64,000 bases of DNA from the NCBI GenBank assembly GCA_963978545.1, contig OZ021732.1, forward strand, positions 34,984,123-35,048,122. Reading direction: 5' to 3'. This DNA is from Linyphia triangularis (Eukaryota > Arthropoda > Arachnida > Araneae > Linyphiidae). Numbering within the stretch: position 1 is the stretch's first letter; every line of letters starts with the position of its first letter. The notes under the pieces were generated by a model. The model was not told the DNA's origin. It was given only the letters and a program-made list of their open reading frames with translations, and made no database searches. Position numbers and translations under genes: made by a program. Positions 1-15,387 of this stretch are shown here, piece after piece.

Positions 1-3000
1 TGAAGTGGGACAGCGAATAGACATGACTGACACTGATATAAAGAAAATAAAGAAATTATACAGTTTATTTCCTATAGATATTAAAAATCTATTTCAATTG
101 CGTGTAGATTGAACAAGAACAGTTGTGCTGAAAAGCCTACTACCACCAAACCGAATAGGTGCCTTTTATGTTTGAAAACCATTATAAACATTTCGAAAAT
201 GTCATGTAATCTTCAGCAATATAAAACAATCTAAATTTGAAACCTCTTTGTGAGAAGGTGATAGGAAAATTGTACATTAAGTCTATGCTTGTTTCAATTT
301 GTAGAGAATAATGTTTTTTCTGTTATGTGTACTTAAATTGCAATAATTGAAATGTACGGTTTTGTTAGATTCCGGAAGTTTATATTAATAATAATGTTGA
401 ACCATCTACTAGGCAATAACCCAATAATAGTCTTGAAATCCAATCATCTTTGAATGATCAATGAATTTATAGCTTACATTTTAAGTCACATTTGACTTTT
501 GCAAATTCAAAAGTCCTTGGCTAAAGCGGATGTATTTGGTTACAGTGAGCTACATATAAGGAAACAGAGGATAAAATCTCATTGTAGCAGGCATGGTGTT
601 TTAATTGTTTGAGGAAATACCGATAATGTGGCCTTTCTTATATGATACACCAAATAATATTGTTATTTCCATGCATAGAGCCAGCAAGTGAAAGCGAAAC
701 TTGTAAGAAACTGAATAAGTAATACAATGTTATGAAATATGCTAAAGAGGTAATAGTCACAGTAACTTTAGAAACGACTATTGAATGTACCTAAAATAAA
801 TGGTGTACTTTAAAAAACCGTCCATACTAGGAAAAGTTTATCAATCAATTGAAATATTGTACCCTGTAATACAAATATACACGTTAGCAAATGCTGTCCA
901 AACAGTAGAATATTTTAATCAAAATAATCTTTGAGAAATTCTCTAATGACATTATGAAATTTTCAAAGTCAACTGAGTTTTGTGCTATTGTTATTGCATA
1001 TATTGTATATTTAATTAATAACAATGAGTTTTTTTCCTAAAATTTCTTTATAAAACACCCTTTAGTATATCAGATATTTATTGCTTTATAAGTAGTATGA
1101 AATTAATATACTTACAAAAATCTGAAACATGGTACATCTCATACACAAAAATTTCAGAGAAGGTTCTATTTAAGAAGAAATTGCTTTATATGTGTATTCC
1201 GAATCGGAAAAAAAACAAAAGCTACCAAAAGGCTGTCTTACAATCAAATAAAAAAATATCTGTCAAAATCTTAAAATTTGCATTTATTTTGTTAACTTGT
1301 GTATACTAGAAATTAATGTATAGTATAGAGTATGTAAGTAATAAAATCCCACAGTTATCAAAGATGTTCTTAATGTCTCAACTTCCATACACACAAATTA
1401 ATGGTGCTTTTTTTAATTTATAGGCTACATAATACTAAAGATTCTGATAAAATTTGTATAAAAGTTAAATCTATATCTGGCTTCATGAGAGTTTTTTCTA
1501 TTCAAACTCCATTTATTGTTCTCTTGCAACACAACAATCGAATTCCAGAAATACATTAAACAAAATAGCAAATACATTGAACTTTTTCAATGCGTAATTC
1601 CGACAGAGAAATTTTCAATTCAAGTGAAATGCATTTATTTTCAGTTTTTTTATTTTTTTATTTTTTTTTATCCCCTTTCAAAGAATGAAAGCATTTTCGA
1701 TCAGCATTTGTCATACGATTTCTTGCTCCCGGGCAAGTAAAAACGTATCTCAAGTGATGCCCCATTATCTTTAAGAATCTTTGATATATCTGAAGTAGAT
1801 TTATGGGTCTCTGACAATTACTTAAATGCCTTTAGGAAACAATACCCCGTCTCCTCTAAAAAAAAAAAAAGTAAGATGGAAGCCCGTACCAAATTGAGCT
1901 TTCACTCAGAATGCCAAAGTTTAATCTGCCTTTGACTAATGACAAGGGCGAGTTAGAAATTATCTGGCTCTTCGCCAAAGAACAAAAGAGGTTTAAATTT
2001 TGAAAATCATTAATCTTCATTGATCAAAACTTTGAAAACGTGCTTTGTTGGGTTGGAAGGGGAGGGCAGAGATAACACGTTAGCTGGGAATGATTTTTGA
2101 GCGGTTTTGTAAATTTGTGAAAAATTGGGCGAATTATTTCTGAATACTTTGCTCGTATGTAATATATATGTCTTGGATATGCTTTTTCTCGTTTTGCAAC
2201 GTAAATGTTATTATAATATATCTTAAGTAACAACTTAGTCCTAGTTACGAAAAAAAATAACACCATTCTCTTCTATGAAACATAATTTAAATGATTATAA
2301 ATTTCTCACAAAAATACATCCATCATTTTTGTTGCATCGGTATTAAACATAATAATACAGCTTTTTAAAAATATGAATTTTTCATTTTGAGAATGTTTAA
2401 ACCTGCTTTATTGTTGTTTAAATTTATAGATAAACAACTGACTGGTTTATTTAATATGTATATGTTTTATAGCATAATATTTTTTGTAATAAATGTAATT
2501 TAAAATAAAATGAGTTATTTAGCTTAACACAACTATACTGCTGCCCTGAGCAAAAATACAATGTGTGCAATGTTCCTCATATTCCATTATTTCGCTCTAT
2601 ATATTCTATATATGATTATTTACGGTACCAGTAAAACTAGAAAGTCTAGAAAGTCGTAGGATCTATCATTTAAAGTTGGGATCCGATGTGCAATTAAAAA
2701 ATATACTTTAGTTTTTTGTTGTTTTTTTTAAATCTACGTTATTCTGAAACTCATAATTTTAGAAATCAAGAATTTTGTGCTTGGATAACTGCTCTACCTC
2801 TTCATTTTTAGCTTATATCTCAGAGAGATTTTAAAATATTGCGATAAGCTACACATTGCCCCTTCCATCCATCTATAATAGGTCAAAATTCCCAGACAAA
2901 ACTATTAAAATTACGATTTGCCCCAAACAAAACTACTAGTCTAGCCAAGTTCCCGTACTGAAATTATACCGAAGGGAATTTACAAAATTCAGATACCCCT

Positions 3001-4229
3001 GCTTGTAACGTTTAAGTTTTATATCTACTCATTCATGTTTGATGAGCATGTTCATTACATAAGTTATGAATTTTTTACATTTCATTCCACTGTTTATTGC
3101 AATTGTTTGATTTTAAAAAATAGATTATAATTCTGAAAAATCCATAACAACGCAATGTACACGAAAAACATCTATAGTGCAATTAAGATTTCCAAATTAT
3201 GAAGTTATGTCAGAATTCGATTCTCTACAATTTTATTTAGCAGACATGTTTCATGTAGAAAATTGGTCAGCTCATAAATTGTATTCCGTAAATCAATAAT
3301 TGATAATCCTATTGAACTTTTTAAACTTTTAATTTCAATTTATAAACAAATAATGAAGGAAATTGCTCAGAACTACATAATTAGAGAATAAATACATTTA
3401 TTTATTTTAGTTCCAAGTACGACAATAGAAAAATGATTAATTGGCCGGGTCTAGTTGAAGCACCCCTCTACGTAGTATCCCCTCAAAAAGATTACCAAAG
3501 TAAGAACATTTTACTACGATTTTCAAACAAATTTTATTTTTAAATTACTTATTTTTGTAATTTTAAATTATTTTTTGTTAGAAGTAGTGTTTTTTGTCTA
3601 TAAACTGGTAAACCGTTTATTAATTTAACACATCATTTCTTAAAAAACATCATTTAAGAAAAAAAAGACACCGTCCAGAAATAATGTATAAAATTCATCT
3701 AGATAATACACTTACTGTTTGCTGTTGATTTCTTTTACTAACCCCTTCTCCCTCTATAATAAGTACTGTATATGCAATTCATGATTTTTCTATCCATTCT
3801 CTTCAAAAACTCGCGTTTTTTATTAATAAAATAAAATTCATTAGAAAAGTTTAATTACTAAAAATGTAACTTAAAAAAATAAAATGAAAATTTTTATCTA
3901 TTATTTTCATCTTGAAAAGCAGTCAGTGTGATAAATTTTCTTTAAATTGTCCAACCTATTCCCTTGTTCAACACCTAGTTGTACACTAAATGTTAAAATA
4001 TCATTACAATATGCACGATTTGAGATTTTTCGGATAAAGATCTACTCCTTTATTATAGTTTCCAGGACATTTAATTTGGTAGATAAAATTATTTTTGATT
4101 TTAGCGGATTAGATTATATGAGTGAAGTTTCTGCCTTCACAAATTAATAACAAATTACTGTTAAAACTAAGATTCAAAAGTTAGATTCTTAAGCAATTTA
4201 GTAGCATTCAGTTGGAACTATTAGTTTGT
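1..4229. other. AT-rich intergenic or intronic DNA, no gene seen
   Basis: About 4.2 kb of AT-rich sequence with short A and T runs. The open frames at 1097-1309, 1516-1740 and 3947-4147 (plus) and 2024-2266 (minus) are short, rich in K, I, F, N and Y, and lack any domain I recognise. I see no splice-site-bounded coding block, RNA gene or transposon terminus. Confidence 0.7.
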
Positions 4230-4447
4230 AGCTCCATTTTGGTTGGTTGGTTGGTAGGTTGTTTTCAGATTATCTGGGGCCGTCAACAACACGAGGGCCA
4301 AACAATGTGCCGAAACATTCGTCATTTAATAAGCCAGTATACAGTTACAAACACCCATGCCTTGCACGGGACTCGGTACCCGCAACCTCACGGTTTAGAA
4401 GCTAGCTCGCTAACCACTATACCGTTTGGTCGACAGCTCCATTTTGG
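4230..4447 (-). mobile_element. tRNA-derived SINE with perfect 13-bp target-site duplications
   Basis: The element body is 4243-4434 (192 bp) on the minus strand. The same 13 bases, AGCTCCATTTTGG, lie at 4230-4242 and 4435-4447, the target duplication expected of LINE-mediated insertion. Read on the minus strand, the head is tRNA-like: an A-box region (TAGTGGTTAGCG), an anticodon-arm region with CTTCTAA as a possible loop (would be tRNA-Arg TCT type), then a degenerate B-box (GGTACCGAGTCC). A tRNA-unrelated body of about 110 bp follows, ending in tandem CCAA units that form the 3' tail. These boxes form an internal RNA polymerase III promoter in SINEs. Transposition would need a partner LINE; none is identified here. 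The intact duplication suggests a fairly recent insertion. The plus-strand frame 4212-4625 is only its antisense. Confidence 0.85.
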
Positions 4448-4879
4448 AAACAAAGGTGTTGTACTAAAAAAACATAATAGAATGTTCTTCACTAAACATA
4501 AAACCGAGTTGCCTATGGAATGTGGCTTTTTAATACAAGTATATATATATTTAATTACTCCCTTATACCCTTCATACTCCATAACACCTCTTAAAATCCA
4601 ACACCTTTTCAAGTTTCAAAACTAAGAACATAAAATATTAATAGAAGATAGCATAAAATATCATTCCTCTAAAAATAGCTTTAGATGAACACTCTTGAAA
4701 ATCTCAGAAATGTCATCTCCCACCCGACAGTTTTCGCTACGTTACCCTTCCAAGAAAATCAGACACTTTTCGCATCTAAAAGAGGAAATAAACTTAACCA
4801 AAATATTAACCTCATTTGGCGAGCGCTAAAGAGCAACCTCATAATTCTTAATTTCCTAACCTCGCCTTGACAAGCGCCA
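4448..4879. other. AT-rich spacer, no gene seen
   Basis: Sequence downstream of the SINE. The frame 4685-4870 has no recognisable domain and unremarkable composition. Confidence 0.6.
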
Positions 4880-5160
4880 AGGAAACTGCAGTGTCATCAT
4901 AATCCGCAGCTTTTGATTAAAGAATGATGTGAGTATATCACGTCACTATGCATAAATTATTTCTGCAGCTCAAATGTGATTCTTGTCTTGCCGTGAAGGG
5001 TCTTTTGGAGACAACGTTAGTCTCGGATTTGTTTAGTTGCGTCATTAATAATAATTAAGGCCTTAAGACAGGTTCAATGTGATGGTCTTCAGAGGGATGT
5101 GATGGGATTGTCCATTGATTTTGGTTATTTGAGATGTCAAAGGCATAGGGTTTCTAATTC
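4880..5160. promoter_or_regulatory. candidate regulatory island with homeodomain, SOX/TCF and SMAD-like words
   Basis: A GC-richer, low-repeat block of about 280 bp. It contains homeodomain-type words (CATTAATAATAATTAAGG, ATGCATAAATTA), SOX/TCF-like words (CCATTGATT, TCAAAGGC) and a palindromic SMAD-like arrangement (GAGACAACGTTAGTCTC). No open frame, TIR or tRNA box explains it. Such words also occur by chance, so the call rests mainly on the contrast with the surroundings. It could be an old, unrecognised repeat. Confidence 0.2.
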
Positions 5161-6014
5161 TTGGTAGTAAGATGTTTTAATTAATTTTTACTTAATTGCC
5201 TTATTTCAAATATTTTTTAGAATACAGTAACAGAATGCGGAACTTTTATGAGCATACGTTATATTAAAATAAGGCCATTCAAATTCAAATCAGAAATGTT
5301 ATTTAAATGATAATTCATAAAAACTTACCCAAATGTTGTTTTATAAAAAATTATAAAAATGTCTTTTACAAAATTAACAATAAATTAAATTAAGAAAATT
5401 TTAAATAAATTTAACTAAAAAAAAATATCAAAAATTAGTTCCATGAACGTATCAAAATTTTATTTTATAAAAATTGTCAAAAGTTAGCTTTAAAAAAGTT
5501 TTGACCAAAGTTTAATTCCATAAAAATTTCATTTCCTAGAATTTATTAATATTTTGTTTCATAAATTGTTTAACATTTTAAAAATTTATTTAATGAAATT
5601 TTATCAAAATTTTAGAAATATCTCTCAGATACATTTGTATACAAAAATCTTATTTTCATTAAGACAATTAAAGAACCGTGAACAGATTTTTGTTTTATTT
5701 TATCTTCTCAAGAATCACTATTCACTTCATTACTATTTATTAGTGCTGGATTATTGGTTCTCCATATTAAATAATGTTCAATAACTTATCGATTGTGCTC
5801 TCTATAATTACCAATCATATTTTTGTTGAAAAATGTTAATTAACATTTTTAACTACATAAACTACATTTTTGAATTTGAATTAAAAAAAGTTCCTGAATT
5901 GGGAAAATTTACCGATAAAACAAAGTTTCTATTATAAATCATATGCATTGCCAACAGTGTAATTGCAATTATTTTAACGACATGGAGCTCAAACAGTTTT
6001 CACAGTGAACACAA
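5161..6014. other. AT-rich spacer, no gene seen
   Basis: Very AT-rich, with many short AAATTTT-like words. The frame 5554-5784 is a chance frame rich in L, I, F and Y. Confidence 0.6.
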
Positions 6015-6350
6015 AAAGAAAACATCAATTCCATGACAGTGATTAAATTTTTCTTTTGCTCCCAAAACATAATAAAATACATTATCATTGACAACGTGTC
6101 TTTCTTTAAATTTCAGATCGATTGGATGAGGGCAAGTAAGTTAATTAGTCTTCCAAAACGAAATAGGTAGTTTGCGTAAGAACCTCTTTTTTAGTAACAG
6201 TCCCCAAGATTTGATAGAATACATTGCCATCTATAACTAATCTATATGCCAAGTTTCAGCTCGATTGGGTAACGGCAAGTGGGTTAAAATTAGCCCTCCG
6301 CTGATTTACTCGCCATACACATACTAAGTCGACGTTATTATAAGAGATTT
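6015..6350 (+). repeat. dispersed repeat family 2, copy 1
   Basis: Shares ordered blocks with 24725-25065 on the same strand: CATCAATTCCATG, CATT-CATYGACAACG, TTTCAG-TYGATTGGATGARGGCAAGT, and CAGY-CCCAARA, ending near CAATACACAC/CATACACATAC. Each copy carries an internal imperfect duplication of about 130 bp built on the TTTCAG-CGATTGG-GGCAAGT block (here at about 6110 and 6255). No coding capacity is visible. The class is unknown; it may be a LINE 3' end or a Helitron-derived fragment. Confidence 0.6.
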
Positions 6351-7378
6351 AAAAAGGAAGATCTGTCTTAACAGTAGACGCGTAATCGGACAAAGTGCTT
6401 GCTGCCCATTAAAATTTTAAATAAAAAACAAATGACTTACATGTTCAGGAAATAAATCAGTCAAAAATCATATAATGGAAATTTAAACGCGCACAGTAAT
6501 CCTTGTTATTTTAAGAGATAGAAAACAGTAATTTCATTTTTTGGCGAAATCAAAATAGTTTTTGAATAAAAATGTAGTGGAGAAACTTGGCTAGGAATTG
6601 AAAGACACCCCAGGTATAATCAGACTCAATGTAATCGACCCTATATGTAATAGAGAGTACTAAAAAATGGCATTAGGTTAGATAAAAATGCCAGATTTTT
6701 TTTATTCCTTCACTTCATTAAATTGTTCTTTAAAATAGCGCATGCGCATATAGCTTCTATTGAAAGATTTATGCTTTTCAGTAATTTCCAGAAAATGGTT
6801 TGAATGATTTGGATCAAAGTTGCTGTGTTAATGCTTATTGAGGTGTTTTAAACGTCATCTTTCCCCAAATTCCCGTAAAATATTGATACAGATTTAAAAA
6901 GTTGAAAAACGAACGTCTTTAACATTACACGATAAATGGTCTTACTTTGAGCATTCAATGTATATCAGCGATTGTTTCTCCTCTGTTTCACTCACCCGAA
7001 ATGATAACTTGAAAACATATCTCTAATTTTGCCATTTTGGGGATAATTTTTTTCTTTCTTTCGACCAATGGTATAACTATTGCCAAAAATACTGCTAAAC
7101 TTCTTATGAAGGAGAGATGGTGGGAGGGGGGGGGGGAGAGCAACGCTAAACTATCATTTTTTAAATTAAATTATTGAAAATATGAAAAAAGTAAATTACA
7201 CAAATCCGTGTCAGATTTAAATGTAGTGAGCAGTACTAGAGTGTGATTGAAAGTTGTGCTATGCTCCATATCTCTAATGTTTATTTGTAATAACAGTTCA
7301 TTTTAGTTTAATAGGATTGAAGTGACTATGGATTTTACAATTTTTACGTAATATCTACACTTATTTTATTTCAATTTA

Positions 7379-7380
<2 letters not shown>
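6351..7380. other. AT-rich spacer with an 11-G tract
   Basis: No gene or repeat relation recognised. It includes an uninterrupted G run at 7126-7136. Confidence 0.6.

Positions 7381-7420
<40 letters not shown>
7381..7420. repeat. (AT)n microsatellite
   Basis: Forty bases of perfect AT dinucleotide repeat. Confidence 0.95.
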
Positions 7421-7423
<3 letters not shown>

Positions 7424-8379
7424 TACTTTGTACTTTGTAAGGTATTATTGATCTTTTATTCTCAATAACACAAGCTAAATATAGTAAAAGTATATACTAA
7501 ACGTTCGACATACAATTTATAGAATAGTACATATCAATCTGAATTTGTGTTCATCGTTGGGATCGATACTTCGGAATACCAATTGAAAACCAAAACGGCG
7601 AAATTCTCGTGAATTTTAAATTCGTTTTCGGTGGCAAACGGTGCAGTCAAATCGACTCCTTCACACTTTGCAAACAAGATTTGGGGCAACGCAGAATCCT
7701 ATGAAGAAAGAAAAAAGAAAACCTAAAAAAAGAAAGTTCCAGCCTTTCCGCTGATGCCGAAAATTTGTTCCGAATCGGATGATAAATTGTTCTTTTCGCT
7801 CCGTTCCGGTTTGGATTGAGGTCGACGTCATTGATCGTCTGCAAGAATTGTCGACATAAAATAGTTCAGAAAGTTCCACGAACAAGTTCGGGATGAATCT
7901 CATACCGCTATCCTTCATTTACATAAATCTTCGCTACGCTCACCGAAGTGTTCAGCAAGTGAGGAGATTAATAGAGAATATATTTCTTTCCGCCATATAA
8001 TGGAATAAAGTTTCCAGAATTTAAGCTTGCGAAGTTGAACTTCTAATGTGCTTAGGTATTCAATACGGTTTCTTCCATTTTTTCTTCTTCGAAAGCGCAA
8101 TGATGCATACGTTTAATGTCCGTTGGCGTGGAATTTCAATGAATTTTTTATTGACTTGCCAACAGAGGGAAAAGTATATGAGATTTTTCGCAGTTTCTTT
8201 TTGGGGGGTTTCCGGTTTCGCATCAAAAACTTTTTGATACAAGCACGCTATCTGGTATCACATTCAAATACGATAACGCAAAAAAAAAAAAGTATTCTTC
8301 AATTCTCGGTTTTTTTAAATTTTATTATTGTTATTTATTTATATATATTTTTGCAAGTGCGGTAACCATGAATTTTACT
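7421..8379. other. mixed-composition block, no supportable gene
   Basis: The part 7560-8260 is less AT-rich than its flanks and has overlapping short frames on both strands (7661-7918 and 7647-7844 minus; 8046-8237 plus). None has a recognisable domain, and the overlaps in several frames argue against coding. It may be a conserved non-coding block or a degraded repeat. Confidence 0.4.
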
Positions 8380-9250
8380 TTATTGGGATCATTAACCTGG
8401 CGTTGCCTGGTACAACGCGGCCCAAAATGGCTAAGTCGATTGTTAGCTATTGTCATGTCTAATTTTTGACCCTGTCCTCAAATTTAACACTTTCACTATT
8501 AAACATCAGAATGAACTTGTGTTTTTGATCAATTGGATTAGTTAAGATAACCGTAGAAAAAAAGCAATTTAAAATTGGTTAAGAATATCTCAAGTTATAA
8601 TCATACCCTTTAACCATGTAGCGCAGCAGAAGTGGCCAATGTCGCTAATAGGGTTTCTGGAAGAATTGGGAAATCTTAACACTTTAAATCCCAATCCGCC
8701 CTAAATCGCATTGTAGAAAGATTCCCAGCCAGTCGCCCTTTGGTCGGGTCTAGGGCTGTAAACTGTGGTGAATCTTGCCGGCAGTAGTTGTTTAAAGAGT
8801 GACGGTCCTTAACAATATGCTATTGTGGAGCATGTAAAAGGGAGCCATGGGTTTAGAGTACTCATTGTCAAACTGCCCCACCCTTTGGACACTGAGTAAG
8901 ATAGTCGGGATTTTTCTTGTATGCGAATCTTATCAAGTACTTAGAGGTGGCGTTTCATTCATTGATAAGATGCCGACTAAATACTCCAACATATCGAGTA
9001 GATGACCCAACGCACATCCCTATTGCAAGTTGTAGACGTATAGTAATGACCTTTTACTGGTCGACAGTGACCCCCCCCCACTGGAAACTCAGGTGTGGCC
9101 CACAGGAGAACGAGTCGGGCGAGTTCATTTCCAGTTTTTTCGCATGGAAAATCATTGGGTTTTTGTGAAACCCACAACGCTGACTCCGTGGGATTTAAAG
9201 GGTTGACTGAAACTCAAACATCGTTCCGAAACACGCATTTTTTTTTCTTT
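8380..9250. repeat. unclassified GC-richer block, probably a dispersed repeat
   Basis: About 870 bp with clearly higher GC than its surroundings and sharp edges: AT-rich with a T-rich stretch before 8380, T-rich again at 9237-9262. It contains a C9 run at 9071-9079 and no long open frame; the frames at 8917-9168 (plus) and 8977-9177 (minus) overlap and look like nothing known. I see no terminal repeats or tRNA boxes. An untranslated end of a retroelement is one option, a non-coding RNA or regulatory block another. No second copy was found in this window. Confidence 0.35.
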
Positions 9251-12479
<3,229 letters not shown>

Positions 12480-12790
12480 CTCTATCTTTCACTTTCTATC
12501 AGGTTTCTCCTTGCAGTCACCGCTTGCTTAACAGAAGTCAGGTGGTCATCAAGTGTATTTTCGTGCAGTGTCGATAGATGTCTCTCATATCAAAGGCGGT
12601 AATTTCAAACGTGTGTAACGGAAAGATATGGTGCGAAAGTATATTTTTTGTGTGTGAAATCTTATGGCTTTTAGAGGCTGAGCATTCAGTATCTTTAATA
12701 AGTTGGTATGTTTCCGACACATTTAATTTTCCATTAAGGCACTTTAACAGTTTCGCAGTTTCAAATGATGCGGAATAATTGTAAGTAAAA
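12480..12790. promoter_or_regulatory. candidate regulatory island
   Basis: A GC-richer block inside AT-rich flanks, with a TCF/LEF-like word (ATATCAAAGGCGG) and an E-box-like word (CAGGTGG). Overlapping frames on both strands (12538-12720 minus, 12578-12778 plus) show no domain, so coding is unlikely. No repeat relation is seen. The call rests on composition only. Confidence 0.18.
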
Positions 12791-14154
12791 ATTGCTTTCC
12801 CTGAGAAGTATGCAAAAATTACACTGAAATTTATAATTTTTTCTTAATTCTGCTATTATTCTTAATACTTAATTGAAATAAACTTGGCCTGACCAAAAGA
12901 ATAAATGTTTAGTTAACAGAGTTTTTCAATAAACATTTAGAATGCATTTTTCCTTCTTGAATCTACCACAATTTTTCTAATAAATAAGCAAAATTTATAT
13001 TTATATTGATTGACGCTTTATGCATACAAAGGGATTCTATTAAAATATTTTACAAAAAAATATCATTTATTTTTCGTGAATATTATTTAATTGCATTCCA
13101 AAATCATTGTTTCCTACTTTGAAAGTAAATTTTTATAAAAAGTGTGGAAGGAAAATGTTTTAGTATGTTACAAAACAAATCAATAACATGAAATAACATC
13201 TGCTCAGTGGAAATAAATTAATATTTCACTTATCGTTATGCTATATGAAGAGTCATACCCTTTTATTCTTCTTCTGTCTTCATAAGATTAATATCAAGAC
13301 ATATATTTAAGCATATTCAAGTAGCATTGACTCTTCGGTAATATATCTGATTTTACTACCATCAACTTATTTTTTAAGAATTTACTTTAACACAATTTTC
13401 CTCCAATCAAGAGAAAAAATCCAAAATCATTGCTTGCAAATATGATTTTTTTTTTTTTTTAAATCATTCACGAACTTATATATTTAGTTTAAAAATGCCC
13501 AAATTCCTTTTTTACACACCTGTGAAACTGTATTGTTTGATTTTATTTCATTATATAGATAAAATTCTAACAAAATAATTATTATTCTGTTTAAAGATGC
13601 AGCTTTAATACATTTTTATATGTTTTGTGAGTCAAATAAACACATCTAGAAACTCTTTTTACTTCTATACTAAAGGGAATGAAATTGTGTTCTTGTTACG
13701 GGGGAGTTACATTTGGCCAGGAGAAATAAAACCATTAAAATGTGTGATTTATTTGTTAAATTTTTAAGATTATGATTTAATTCTTTACTTGTTTCCTAAG
13801 TGGATAACCAACTTTGTATGGATATCTTGCGTAATTTAATATATTTTATTAATTTCTCTTCTCCTAAGATTTTATTGAATCTGATTACGATTTAGAACAG
13901 CAAAAAAAAATACTTTTATATTTTCTAGTCATTTCTTAGTATATTACTCAATATCATATCACAACAAATTTAAGTGGCACTTATATAAATGCAGGTCAAA
14001 GATATGCATTTAAATAATAAACACTGTGTTTTTCATAGTCATTTTAAATTTAGTATTTCACAACGTTACTTACATTATCATCCGTATGTTATACTCTCTC
14101 TCCCTCGATACATTTGATAGGAAGAAATAACCCATCAATTCTTAGTACTACATC
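12791..14154. other. AT-rich DNA, no gene seen
   Basis: No gene, terminus or tandem repeat recognised apart from short homopolymers such as the T run near 13450. Confidence 0.6.
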
Positions 14155-14155
14155 C

Positions 14156-14164
14156 TATAAAAGG
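14156..14164 (+). promoter_or_regulatory. TATA-box-like sequence
   Basis: TATAAAAGG, a strong TATA consensus, 135 bp upstream of the 80-codon frame at 14291. No clear initiator is seen about 30 bp downstream, so the match may be chance. Confidence 0.2.
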
Positions 14165-14290
14165 AACATAAAACTTCCGCGAACATAGTTTTAGAGAAGA
14201 TAATCCTCAATCCGTTTCTATTCAGATTTTTTTCTCTTCGTGGTACAACTCGGATAAATCTCGGATAACAAATGAGCAGCAATTTGCTCG

Positions 14291-14533
14291 ATGATGATGC
14301 CGCAGACTCAGGTGTTCACTTCCAATTTGCTTGAGTGTTATCTCTTTTTTTCAATGGCATTTTCCTCTTCAGAGGAAGATGTTATTGTGATATTAGGATA
14401 TCTTATAAAAGAAAATAAGTTGTTCGTTGGAGGTGAATTGCGTTATATTGTATTGTATGAAGACAATTCGATACTCACAATGAGAACATATATATTCATT
14501 GATGCTTCTCTTACTAATACTAAACCTCAATAA
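14291..14533 (+). CDS. hypothetical short ORF (80 codons), doubtful
   Basis: Not recognised. The frame is preceded by a TATA-like box and followed by AATAAA near 14561. Its predicted product has a serine/glutamate patch at residues 24-29 (FSSSEED), loosely like the N-terminal acidic patches seen in some transposon proteins, then a hydrophobic stretch. The first ATG is one of three nearly adjacent; a separate 20-codon frame (14271-14333) overlaps its start. No homologue can be named and the surroundings are repeat-rich. It may be a chance frame or the relic of a transposon ORF. Confidence 0.15.
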   Translation: MMMPQTQVFTSNLLECYLFFSMAFSSSEEDVIVILGYLIKENKLFVGGELRYIVLYEDNSILTMRTYIFIDASLTNTKPQ

Positions 14534-14844
14534 AAATCATATATATTCATATTTTATAAATAATAAAGAAGTTTATCCAAACATGTGTGTGGTTGATCAA
14601 TAAAATACTCTAAAAATTTATTAGAGCGTCAATAGAAGTCATTAGAACGTCAAAACAATGAAATTTCACATTTAGTAAAAATACCACTTAAAATAACTAT
14701 TTTAATATGAAATTTTGCTGATTCAATACGAAATTATAAGGATTTTAATGCAAAATGGTTTTGTTTTTGAATGAGAAATTTTGTTGGCTTTTATGAAAAA
14801 TTTTGTGGAATCAATTTTAAGCGGACTCAGTATCCTTTAATTTA

Positions 14845-15260
14845 AGGAAAAAAAAAAAAGAAAAAAAAAATGATATTGAGTTTTTTTTATCGCATGTTGT
14901 TTTATGTGGGTTTTCTGCCTTTCTATTGATTAAAAAAACTTTCCATCACTAACTACATGATTTTTAGCTTTAACTTTGATTTTCTCTAAACGCGATATTT
15001 TAAACTTCATTGTACTGTTTCTAACTTGTAGTGATATACCAATAATATTTTATGAAATTGAAGTGCATAACCTACAGATTAAACTAAATTTAACAAATTT
15101 ATTATTTTCCTGTTATTTTCATAATTGTGCTTTTAAATACCAAATCTCTATAAAAAGAGGATTTTCTCAAAAAATTATTAGGATTGAGTATTTATTAAAC
15201 GTGTACAAACAATTTCAAACTCCTTTGATAAGAAATATCCAAGGAAACATACATATAAAC
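14845..15260 (+). repeat. dispersed repeat family 1, copy 1
   Basis: From about 14955 the sequence follows 23505-23790 on the same strand, block by block: TTTAACTTTGATTT-CTCTAAAC, TATTTTAAACTTCA-TGTAC, CATAAC-TACAGATTAAAC, TTTCCTGTTATTTTC. A-rich and T-rich runs lie just upstream in both copies. The frame 14976-15263 inside it is a chance frame. The family is unknown; the second copy has inverted ends. Confidence 0.65.
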
Positions 15261-15355
15261 TAAGCAATTTAACATTACAGGTATAGGGGATGCTGAGTAC
15301 TCTCAAAACATTGCTAAAAATATATTATTTTTGTAGACAGTGATAAATAAAAATG

Positions 15356-15360
<5 letters not shown>

Positions 15361-15387
<27 letters not shown>
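15361..15387. repeat. poly(A) tract
   Basis: An uninterrupted A run of about 27 bases just downstream of family 1 copy 1. It may be the tail of a retroposed sequence, but no target duplication was confirmed. Confidence 0.8.

Noticed and set aside
4376..4431. Possible tRNA gene on the minus strand
   Set aside because: The tRNA-like head has a broken B-box, no matching acceptor stem and continues into a SINE body with tail and target duplications.
4212..4625. 137-codon plus-strand open frame
   Set aside because: It covers the antisense of the SINE, including its duplications, and has no domain.
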